Positions 39,001 through 47,520 of a stretch of 64,000 bases of DNA are shown one piece after another. The position numbers and the translations under genes were made by a program. Source of the DNA: Phoronis australis (taxonomy: Eukaryota; Phoronida; Phoronidae); the NCBI GenBank assembly GCA_002633005.1, contig NMRA01000179.1, positions 366,759 through 430,758 of the forward strand, in the 5' to 3' direction. The notes beneath the pieces are model-generated. The model was not told the DNA's origin and ran no database searches. It saw only the letters and a list, made by a program, of their open reading frames with translations. Positions within the stretch are counted from its first letter, which is position 1, and each line of letters opens with the position of its first letter.

Positions 39001-41125
39001 GTGTGTCAGGGTTTTCGCGGATCCATTTTCCAAACATTTTACCAATCAATGATATTCTGTCCTTGTTAAATCTGTTCTACCTTATGCCATAACTTCATCA
39101 ATGCGATGTATAATGAAACAATATACTTGACTCCCTAACTGACTGGAGGATGGGTAACATGCTCTGTATAATTGTCATGTCGTTAAATGTGCCACAAAAC
39201 ATACAATACCTTTGGCTGTATATTAATATGTTTTTATTAACTTTATTTATTGAATCCTAAAATAACCTGCTATGTTTCAAACATGACCCAATTTGCAAAG
39301 TTGTGTCACTTAGCACGTCAGTGTGTAATCGCTTACACTCATTGCATGAGGAGGCTGTGGTCATTATTTATGGAAAATAATATTAAGGGCCTTAACATTT
39401 CTCTTGAAATTGTGGTCATTCATGAGAACATTGCATGCTATATTCAATTGCGTTGTATAGAACTGTCCTCTTTCTCAAAATCCTGACTTAAAGAACTTAA
39501 CATTGTGAACTTAGCCAAGCAGAGTTTCAACAATAATGAACTATCAGTTCTCTGCAAAACCAAAAATCACTTCTCGTCTGAGTAAGAAACAAGTTGAGAC
39601 CAATATGTTAGAAGTAAGTCTAAATTTAAATGTAACCTGTTTATATGCCATCTCCATCAAGAACGTAAAGTTTGCACAGTCATCCTTTTTCATGAAAGTT
39701 CTCAGCTTTAAATTTGTTTTTACTTTTGCTGATCAAAACCCCGCAGTGTGTTCCTTAGTCCTGCCAATTGACAAAAGACAATCCCTGTTTTCATCAATGT
39801 GTCATAATCTATAGTTGAACGGTGTTATTTGACAGCAGTTTCTAGTGAATACTTCGTAAAAGCACTATCATAATCGTCTGTTGCCAGAGAGAGTGAAGCT
39901 GTTTATAAACTTTTTCTGACTATTCTTGTCAGTTGGGTGTGGGACAAAGGTGACTTAAAACATTCCTGATTGTTAAATGAGTTTCATTTCTGACAGGACA
40001 CTAGTTCTACTGTGAATTTGCTCCCTTCAACCCCGCCTCCGTCGTACCAAGAGTCTCTGTACACTTATGATCTCTCACCTTCACTAATGACATCGAAGGA
40101 CGAACGCCTAGCTCCATCTGCCATCAGTCAATCACCACTAGTGCAGAGGCAATCACAGCAGGTAACTAAAAGTTTTCAACAGACATTCAACTTGCAAAAT
40201 TCAAACGTCAAACCTCGTTACTATGAACCTCCCAGGACCTGTGGAAGACCTCTGAGGTGCACTGTAAATTAATCAACTTTCTAGTGAAAATAAAAACCAT
40301 GGACTTTTAATTCGTGCAGGCAGGTCCATTATTTTTTTCAAAGTGAATCGGGCACATATAAGAACCAACTTTTTGCAAGATGGCATTTTAAGTCATGGTT
40401 TTTACTGCAGACTTTCACATGTGAGATGTGGGTTTAATTCCTTCAATCATTATTATGCCGTGACACTTGAACTGTTTGTCTCTTGTCTCTTTTTGCAAAG
40501 TGTGCTGGAGTGTGGTCTGGGTGTTCTTGCACACGGAAGCCAGTGATAAGCAGCAGTGAGGCAACCGTTAATGGAATTATGGCGAAAATTCTTCACTTTG
40601 GGACAAAAATAATCGTTCATTTCAGTTTTTCAAATTCCTTTGGAATCAAAACTTGCTGCCAATGAATGTTTAAAATTATTTCTCGTTTCAGTTTTCCAAA
40701 TACTGTTTTATTAATGCTGGCTTCAGATCAGTGCAATTGTCCAAGCCCACAGTGGTAATGAAGCAAAACTTTATTGATTAAATTACATAGTTGTTTGGAT
40801 TGATAAACTTTAAGTTCATCTTAGCACTGTGGCTATAATGGGTCCTACATGATAATGGATATTGTTTAGAGGACTCTCTGGTATTCATTCTGGAGGTGCA
40901 TAAAGTTGTATCTTGAGACGACTGCTTTGATTCATCTTGCAGTATTATCAAGCACTGTACACATTTGAGGCGAGAACAGACAATGAAGTTAGCATCGAAG
41001 AAGATCAGATGGTGATAATGTTGGAACCACATGACCAGGAGGGTAATCCTGAGTGGTGGTTAGTGGCTACAGACCGACACCAGGGGTATGCACCAGCCAA
41101 CTACTTCAGCCCCTGCCAGAGCTGA
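19633..41125 (+). CDS. DNMBP: Dynamin-binding protein / Tuba orthologue (SH3x5-DH-BAR-SH3x2 Cdc42 GEF)
   Basis: I assembled 22 coding exons with consistent phases: 19633-19753, 20958-21101, 21778-21885, 22592-24006, 24816-25173, 25992-26068, 26604-26748, 27146-27357, 28325-28451, 30381-30472, 30963-31112, 31772-31877, 32542-32672, 33581-33685, 33856-33987, 34400-34561, 34903-35085, 36772-36945, 37610-37802, 38125-38276, 39997-40161 and 40943-41125. They give 1544 residues, close to human DNMBP at about 1577. Domain order and many segments (IKPVQRILKYPLLL, NNYEAMNAQLLDELP, QDPMGSKDRWFVDNG) match Tuba. Tuba activates Cdc42 through its DH domain. The N-terminal SH3 domains bind dynamin, and the last SH3 binds N-WASP/Ena-type actin regulators at junctions and membrane. 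Compared with human, there is one extra N-terminal SH3. The intron after exon 6 appears to use a GC donor. Confidence 0.95.
20374..20500 (+). mobile_element. Relict of the hAT-like element seen at 35274
   Basis: CAGGGCTTGGAATTTTCC at 20374 is identical to the first 18 bases of the element at 35274. It is followed by the same GATTTCC-N-CTTTTTT pattern. No matching right terminus is clear, so the end coordinate is approximate. It lies in the DNMBP intron 19754-20957. Confidence 0.55.
24816..25173 (+). CDS. DNMBP: DNMBP exon 5: proline-rich linker
   Basis: The exon follows GGTACAG and ends at ATTACAG/GTACTT. It encodes a low-complexity segment with repeated PPPRP motifs (KGPPPRPVGP, STPPPRPMQS, IPPPRPRPIS). 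These are ligand-type sites for SH3 domains, so intramolecular SH3 binding is possible (inference). The open frame on the opposite strand is a by-product of the proline codons. Confidence 0.9.
25992..26748 (+). CDS. DNMBP: DNMBP exons 6-7: helical pre-DH segment
   Basis: Exons 25992-26068 and 26604-26748 encode a charged helical stretch (NEELIADLKRRKTEKQHDIE, then NCKKAEQELRIMLANPSTTE and ENIEFYEANINGLTNELK). It aligns with the coiled coil before the human DH domain. The junction requires a donor reading GAG/GCATGT: the next GT would break the frame. Confidence 0.88.
27010..27080 (-). repeat. tRNA-derived SINE fragment
   Basis: On the minus strand TGGTTGAGTAG (27058-27068) fits the pol III A box TRGYNNARNNG. 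GGTTTGAATCC (27019-27029) is one base from the B box GGTTCGANTCC, and the spacing between them is about 39 bases. The surrounding sequence does not fold into a clean tRNA that I can see, so a SINE head is more likely than a working tRNA gene. It sits in the DNMBP intron 26749-27145. Confidence 0.5.
27146..31877 (+). CDS. DNMBP: DNMBP exons 8-12: DH (RhoGEF) domain
   Basis: Exons are 27146-27357, 28325-28451, 30381-30472, 30963-31112 and 31772-31877. The DH fold spans residues about 830-1018. It contains the first conserved helix RERVIAELLTTEQHYLRDM, the linker ETLFGNMNEV, and the catalytic helix LIKPVQRILKYPLLLNELLK, and ends with NEYKRRKD. No PH domain follows, as in Tuba, where the BAR domain takes that place. 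Confidence 0.95.
28497..29157 (-). mobile_element. Possible solo LTR in a DNMBP intron
   Basis: A block of about 660 bases differs sharply in base composition from its surroundings: A/C-rich on plus, so T/G-rich on minus. On the minus strand it begins TGTCACGTGG, has TTTAAAAG soon after, carries GAATAAAAG near the other end and finishes CGCTGACA. This is the layout of an LTR with TG/CA ends. I could not find a clean target duplication or a second copy, so this remains tentative. It lies in the intron 28452-30380. Confidence 0.4.
32542..36945 (+). CDS. DNMBP: DNMBP exons 13-18: BAR domain
   Basis: Exons are 32542-32672, 33581-33685, 33856-33987, 34400-34561, 34903-35085 and 36772-36945, covering residues about 1019-1314. 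The segment starts with a basic stretch (KKKSNRFSMRL) and continues with long amphipathic helices, including REEMKFHDLERAVKSFLRDV, SFTEERVISPLNKLILLFQG and AKNNYEAMNAQLLDELPRL. This is the curved lipid-binding dimer module that follows DH in Tuba. All intron phases inside this part are 0. Confidence 0.93.
32720..33070. repeat. Possible old repeat shared with about 42.0-42.3 kb
   Basis: A 21-base stretch at 32823-32843 (GTGCTTGAGTTTGTTATGG start) recurs inverted with about three mismatches at 42257-42277. Both sites are also near GTCTGTT. This is weak evidence of a shared decayed element, in the intron 32673-33580 and in the DNMBP 3' region. Confidence 0.3.
35274..35786 (+). mobile_element. 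hAT-like short element with GC-rich cargo, 513 bp
   Basis: The left end CAGGGCTTGGAAT and the right end ATTACAAGCCCTG form imperfect inverted termini of the CAGGG type common in hAT elements. TAATTT is present on both flanks, but a full 8-bp duplication is not preserved. The interior has repeated TTTCCGCTTTTTT motifs. A GC-rich, CG-dinucleotide-rich block unlike the intron follows, with CGGAAGTT, CAATGGCGTC and a short 29-codon frame starting at 35518. I recognise no transposase. It lies in the DNMBP intron 35086-36771. Confidence 0.65.
37610..38276 (+). CDS. DNMBP: DNMBP exons 19-20: sixth SH3 domain
   Basis: Exons 37610-37802 and 38125-38276 encode LDKIYSCIEAYQSSDMMEL to DQDPMGSKDRWFVDNG, then ATKGFIPKRILSAYDP. 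This aligns with the penultimate SH3 of human DNMBP. Exon 20 has two in-frame donors: GCGGAG/GTAACC (exon end 38225) and GTAGAG/GTTAGA (exon end 38276). The longer form adds 17 residues. I list the longer form because both keep the frame and I cannot choose between them. Confidence 0.88.
39997..40161 (+). CDS. DNMBP: DNMBP exon 21: Ser/Pro linker with a PPSY motif
   Basis: The exon lies between TTCTGACAG and CACAGCAG/GTAACT and is in phase on both sides. It encodes a disordered stretch containing LLPSTPPPSYQESLY. The PPSY element fits the PPxY consensus bound by class I WW domains, as in Nedd4-type ligases and YAP. Function here is inferred from the motif only. Confidence 0.8.
40943..41125 (+). 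CDS. DNMBP: DNMBP exon 22: C-terminal SH3 domain and stop
   Basis: After the acceptor CATCTTGCAG the exon encodes YYQALYTFEARTDNEVSIEE to GNPEWWLVATDRHQGYAPAN, then YFSPCQS and TGA at 41123-41125. It is a complete SH3 with the double Trp and the ALYTF and PANY signatures. In human Tuba the corresponding domain binds N-WASP and Mena. Confidence 0.95.
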   Translation, partial: YYQALYTFEARTDNEVSIEEDQMVIMLEPHDQEGNPEWWLVATDRHQGYAPANYFSPCQS

Positions 41126-41680
41126 GGAGGGGAATATGGTGGCTGGAACACCTACCCCAAGAGTGTCATGTTATTAGAAGTGACTCTCAGTGTTTACCAC
41201 CACACATACACTATTCATGGCAAAGAAGTCTTTATAATTATAGTATAAGCCAAGAGTATTCAGACAAAATGACTCAGAATTCCCTGTCGTGCATGCTGGG
41301 CAGAACAGAGAATTCAGTAAAGGTGGCCGAGCCATTCTGTAATCATTTTGATAATTTTACCCTCATAATAGCCACCACCAGTCACTCTTGGTGTTAATCA
41401 AATTAGCCGTCATGACACTGAAACGTTAGTTTGTCTGATTACTTTAGTCTTGGTTTGTATGAAAAGCACCAGCACACCTGAAACACCTTGTGTGACTTTG
41501 GATTGGTGCATGTGTATATGAACCAGTGATGATGCAAGGTTTTGAACAGTTTGATATTTTAAGAAACTACACATGATGGATGACGTGTGTTTCTGTTATC
41601 TTTACAAAGCAGTCCCCACGTCATTATATACACGTCAGACTAGTACAGTGTAACGTATGCTCTGGAATATGACAGTTAAG

Positions 41681-41686
41681 AATAAA
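41681..41686 (+). terminator. Proximal DNMBP poly(A) signal candidate
   Basis: AATAAA lies about 560 bases after the DNMBP stop, in AT-rich 3' UTR-like sequence. It is the first canonical hexamer on this strand after the gene. Confidence 0.55.
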
Positions 41687-43876
41687 GACAACGCTACTTA
41701 ACACATGGAATTAAAATAATGTTGGAATCATTGAAAATTCTTACTATTAAATTAAAAAATAATATACATTTTACAATTTATTTACTAGCCTAGAATAGTC
41801 AATAGATAATGCTTACAGCAACCATGACAGCATACGGAACCATACTAATACACAGCAGTAAGGTTTTGACCAACTCAATTTAACATAATCATTAAAATCA
41901 CCACACCTTAAATATAATATTATACTAGTTAACGTTAATATTACTGGATATAGAACATTTCTCTGGGCCCTGAATTGTTTGTACTTTAAATCAAACTTAA
42001 ACTAATTTTTGACATTTTCTGTTCTACTTTTTGCAAATTCAAGATAAGTGTGTAATATTGTGTGCACTCGAGTACATTGTGATTTGTGTTGATGACTATC
42101 CGATCTTTATTGATGACCTTGACATTAAACCTACAAGCTTGACTCCGGACTTGAAATCTTGACTGTTTTACTTGAAATCTTGAGTTTCTGCTCAATGTTT
42201 TGGGTCAAATCTAGGGGTCATCAAGTGCGAATCTGGACAAGAAACTCATGTGCTTGAACCATAATGTACTCAAGCACAGCATAACAGACACCTATCTAAA
42301 CGTCTTATCAAATTAAAAACAAAAATGTCAAAAAGAAATTGATCATTGTTTTGAGAACAAAGCTTAGATTTTGGGCTCTGGTCAGTTTCTTTTAAAATGT
42401 GATTGCATGAGGTCACACGTACAGTTAGCTTCTGAGTAAAAGGCATTCCACATTGATGACTGCTTGAAAACTGTACGACACTTCAGCTGTTGACCTGACC
42501 AACACTGTGATCAACCTGTTAAAATCCAATTTTGGCAAGGGTACCGTATTGTCGCATATTAGCTCCGGTACTTAAATGAGCGCTGGTCTCAAATAAGCAC
42601 CAGGAGTGGCAATTCAAGACAATTTGAAAGAACAGCAGCTCTGACTGCAATTCTCTATTTTACTTGCTAGCCTAGGGCTTACCAAATAATCATCCAGTTA
42701 ATACATGTAGTCACTACATTTAATTCTGCCATGGCTCAGTCAAACATTCCATATCCGTGTGACTGCCTAAACTTGGCAATAATTTAGGTTATTATGGTGA
42801 ACATAGTGAAGTATTGAGACGTCCGTCTTCATTCTTGTTGCTTCTGGTGTTTCATCAATTATTGTGTAGGAAAGACGAAGCAATAGGAAGTTGGATGAGT
42901 AAGAATGGGTTTGTGTGAATTTTGTAATTTGTAACTAAATATTGCTCAAATTGTGCATGCATAAAAGTATTGAATAAAATAGTTAAATAAAAGGGTGTAG
43001 TTAATCCGTGTTTACCGTACGCTTCCTGATAACTGCCTGTGCTCCACATGACTGCAATTTTTCATCTCTTCTCATAGTCTGCTAGAGTTCAAGTCTTGAC
43101 TATGCACTACAACCTGGACTTACACAATGACGCATCATGCTGTTTGTGATGAAAATTAGCATCTTTAGACGATTGAAATTAGGAAAATTAATCAAGAAAT
43201 TTAATAGAATAGGGAAAATTTAAACGAACTAAATGATTGTACTTAACTGCTGCAGAAACTCTCAGAGAAGCTTTCTGTTCGACGGTAGATTCCTGGAGTG
43301 AAGCAGCATCAATGACACACATTGCTTTTGAGAAAGTGGCCTTTTTATAAGTCAGCTAGAACTCTTCTACAATTATATTGAATTTCTTTATTGTTAGCAT
43401 ATTCTGGATCAGTTAGTGGAGAGTGCTGAAGCTCGTTAGTGTGCTCAGTTACATGTATTGTTCACGTAACCCGGAGTCATTTCATCCTCTTTCATAACTA
43501 AACAGACCGTCTTGTGCTATAGGCAGTAAACTTTAAACACCCAGTGTGCTTTGTGGAGAAAATCCACTTACATTGTGATGTTGCATTTTTTTCTATGTTC
43601 TGTAGTTATTATTATTATTGCTAATTTTTTTGTTGCAATAACCAATTACAGGAGTTCAAAAAGTGTAGAATATCATTATTCCCAATCACAGTTTGTTTGT
43701 GATGAAAATTGTGGACTATTTGCTTAAAATTTTGTTTATTGTATTTCTATGCAAGGCTTAACAATCCCACGCTAACAGAAATATAACAGCACTTGTTGGC
43801 ATTTGCAATGTTTAAGAATTTTTAGTCTGATCCACAGTGTGTCACTGTGTATATTATTAAGTTACTTGGTGTTATG

Positions 43877-43882
43877 AATAAA
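43877..43882 (+). terminator. Distal DNMBP poly(A) signal candidate
   Basis: AATAAA in GAATAAAAGATAATAAC is followed by a T/G-rich stretch (CTTTGTTTCTTGTTG), a good downstream element. Using it would give a 3' UTR of about 2.7 kb. Confidence 0.45.
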
Positions 43883-44325
43883 AGATAATAACTTTGTTTC
43901 TTGTTGCAAACAATTCCTCATAAAATAATTCATTTTACCGTGATCATTTTCTCAGATATTTTAAGAGGTGTGTCCGTTCACGATTGTATTATTTTAATAA
44001 AAAGTAAAAACCCCGAAAACATTCAGATAACAGTGCAAGGTGGTGTAATGCGGGACAATCCAGCATATAAACACTCTACTAACTGCTGTTCATTTCCTGT
44101 CAAAATGGAATGTTTTAATTACTGCAGCCCAGTCCTGTGCAGTGGTTGATGATGAAATTAATGATGTTTCGACATCGAGCCTTCACCTCAGCAAAAGAAT
44201 GAGGAGTAAAAATGCCACTTACCAAAGATAAGATGCCAACAACGCTGATACTGGATGAATGGTGCACCAGTTTTGCAATTTCTGTTCAATTAATCCACCA
44301 AGAAAGCATTACAAGCAGACATATA

Positions 44326-44331
44326 TTTATT
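44326..44331 (-). terminator. Candidate poly(A) signal of the SLC17 gene
   Basis: The minus strand reads AATAAA. If used, the SLC17 3' UTR would be about 3.2 kb and would contain the 58-bp tandem array. Non-canonical signals nearer the stop cannot be excluded. Confidence 0.3.
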
Positions 44332-47300
44332 ACAATAGATAACAACATGGTTGTACAACGACCAGTTTTATGAGGCTAAACATACATTGTCAAGCAACTA
44401 TCAATGACTGACGAACAAAACATTGTCCAGCACTTTTGGGAATGGTAAGAGATTTTGTTGTGTATAGTAAATGTGATTCGCAATCCCTAAAAATAGAGAG
44501 AAATTTTTGAGTTAAGCACATACCACCCACTTGTGGTAGCAGGGGAAATAATCACCAAGCATGTGATCAGCACCATGTTACCAATATATAAATTTCATTC
44601 AAATATATTAAGTAACACATAGCAAAATACTTGAGCATCAGACAGCATACAAATAATCTAATTTGCACCAAGACCCTAGAAACAAGTTATAAATAAAATA
44701 TAAATGCATGAATTATATTGACTTAGTAATAAAAAGGGAGTAAAACTAAAAATTAACACTGAAGATATTACCAGTAGCCCTTAACCAGCTCCAGGAATCC
44801 TTACATGCCTGTTACTTAAGCAAATAAGAGAATTCATGTCTATGACTCTTGAACCAACTGAATACCCCCCTAGGAGAGTCAACGAAAATCCTTTGCTCCA
44901 AAAGGCATCATATATTTCATTTTAGTTTCCACTCAGTTCTGTTTAACCCATTCATATCTCACTAGGGATGTTACTGGCCAAACATAGACTGCACAACTGT
45001 TGTGTCAATCGTTTGCCATGAGGAACTGGTCACTGAAAACAATGACCTAAGTAGGTACAAAACCTGACGAGCTATGGGATACAGAAATATTACATATAAA
45101 TTTCATATGTATGAAATGTAAGTGAGCTGAACTAAACCTCTTTCACTGGAATAATGCAATCGCCAAGTAAACGTCAATGACCAGTAAATAATTCAATAAA
45201 CTATACAGATCAAATACAACGAGTCTCTCTGTTAAGAATGGAACAAGACCTGCTGGTATTTCCTCCATCACCCAATAAGAAAATAAATAAAACTAGTTCT
45301 GAATGTCGCAAGATTCAAGTCAGTCTCAACCACAACAAGTTCTAGCAACACAATAACTATCCACTGGACATGATTATCCAACTGCAAAAATGCAACTGAT
45401 TACTTGTGCAATGCAACAACAACAGAACAAATTAAAACTAAAACACCAAACATTCCCACAAGAAATGATATTTCTCAAGCCTCTATTTTTGAAAAATGAT
45501 GAAAAGTGTTGAGAAGTGTCTTTTATAAATTTTACTGGACTTAAACTGTTCTTTTTACCAACTTCTGCATTTGCTGAAATTAGCTTTCAAAAAGTACGAG
45601 GCAAATGGCACTTGAGAATTGGGCAAATTCTACATTGAAATAAAACTTACTACAAATTAAACACTATCTATTGAATTGGGCCAAAACTGTTTAGACTTTT
45701 GAGAGTTTTCATTTCATATGAGACTGGGAGTGTAGTTACTTTGTGCTAGTTCTACACATGGTTAACAGCTTGAGGAGGATGTATATGTTCCACACCAATG
45801 TCTAAATGATTGTAAGTTCTTACCCTGCAAGAGTGTACTGCCTAGTAACACCTACAGTACACGAACACTGTGCGCCAAGTACGTCAAGTTGGTATGAAGC
45901 TAACGTGGAAAAAGTATCTGACAGAAACAAATGAATTGATTGCACAAATAAAATATTAGATTATAGTAATTAAAATCAAATGTGGCTGATTGTTTGTGCA
46001 TACCACAGCTGTACCTCTGCTGGTAACAAAGCAGAAAATTTATCGTAACATAACCAGTGGCTACTATAATAATTGTCCCATCCCAAGGGCTGTAAATTAA
46101 ACAAGGTTCCCAAATTAGTTAAAAGGACAAAAAACAACAATCGTCTTATTATAAAGACTTCTATGAAACATAGCCGTTCATCTGATGCCTCAAATGAACA
46201 CTTGTCTTATAGATAACTATGAAACATATAGCCGTTCATCTGGTGCCTCAAATGAACACTTGTCTTATAGATAACTATGAAACATATAGCCGTTCATCTG
46301 GTGCCTCAAATGAACACTTGTCTTATAGATAACTATGAAACATATAGCCGTTCATCTGATGCCTCAAATGAACACTGGTCTTATAGATAACTATGAAACA
46401 TATAGCCGTTCATCTGGTGCCTCAAATGAACACTTGTCTTATAGATAACTATGAAACATATAGCCGTTCATCTGATGCCTCAAATGAACACTTGTCTTAT
46501 AGATAACTATGAAACATATAGCCGTTCATCTGGTGCCTCAAATCCATCATCCACCCTTTGAAACACACTCATTCCAAGCTCTACAAAACATTCATGTAGC
46601 TCAATCATCAGATTCTCCATATTTTACATGAGAAAATTTTGAGTCTAGTCATAACTTCTTTGAATTATCAGTTAACTTGATTTAGCATCATTGTAAAAAA
46701 GTAAGCAACGGAACACAAGTCAACAAGATGACAGATATCTGACTGTGGTTGAACAACAAAAAGCAACATCCATCTTGGACAGAACAACATCAGAACAACA
46801 CTGCTAAACATATAGTTTTTTCCTCAAAACTCAATTTCCATGAGTTAAGGCTTTGAATGAGGAGTAGGTGTTCTATCATTGACCTGCAGCTGAAAAATCA
46901 TTGATGAGCAGAGGGTCAACAGACAGTTAATAATGCAGTAAAATCTTGCCACATCAACACGGGTGAGACACAACGTGATCGCCAGACATAAATTAGACTG
47001 ACTCACCACAAAACAGGACCTAAAGGGATCGAATGGGACTAATGGACCAGAAAATGACGTACATAAATTGTTCAGGTTCAACTCAGGTGTTTATATGTTG
47101 TCACAATTGAGTGGTGTGGCGGTCATGTTTCAATCCTTGGAGGTCATGTTCGGACCCCATTGGTCCTCTTTTGTGGTGGGGCAGTAATGTGTTCAGGTGC
47201 TGAGTAAGTCAAAGATGGAGGACCGGTGGTCCTGTTTTGGGTCCGGCGGTCACATTGTTTCTGACCCACGATTAAGATATAATGTGCAAGTAACTATTTA

Positions 47301-47520
47301 GTAACCATCTTCAACAACTGCACCTTAGTGACCATTAGATGGTACTGTGCATTCAATAAGAGGCTTTTGTAAAGGGCAATTTTGGCAACTATTTTTGTTT
47401 GACATGGAACACAGCATTTGTAAAGTTATTATAAATTAAAAGATATCTGCATTTGATAGTGGTCAGCACAAAACCTATACATCAGATCGACTGCAACTTG
47501 CTTTGTTCAACTTGGTGAAG
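44332..47520 (-). other. Probable SLC17 3' UTR / intergenic region
   Basis: Apart from the tandem array at 46143-46543 I see no coding frame or structured feature. About 47100-47260 is locally GC-richer with repeated GGTCCT/GGTCA words and no recognised function. Confidence 0.4.
46143..46543. repeat. 58-bp tandem repeat, about seven copies, each with a small hairpin
   Basis: Units recur every 58 bases at 46201, 46259, 46317, 46375, 46433 and 46491 (last one incomplete), with a diverged first unit from 46143. Each carries CTTATAGATAACTATGAAAC and a GTTCAT/ATGAAC inverted pair around a 12-base loop. Copies differ mainly at CTGGTGCC versus CTGATGCC. The array lies between the SLC17 stop codon and its likely poly(A) site, so it may be transcribed. 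Confidence 0.93.

Larger units (their letters stand above)
41126..44325. other. DNMBP 3' UTR and intergenic sequence
   Basis: No coding exon is seen. The region holds the two candidate plus-strand poly(A) signals and, at about 42249-42278, a small hairpin with arms TGTGCTTGA and TCAAGCACA. Otherwise it is AT-rich with no recognised motif. Confidence 0.45.
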
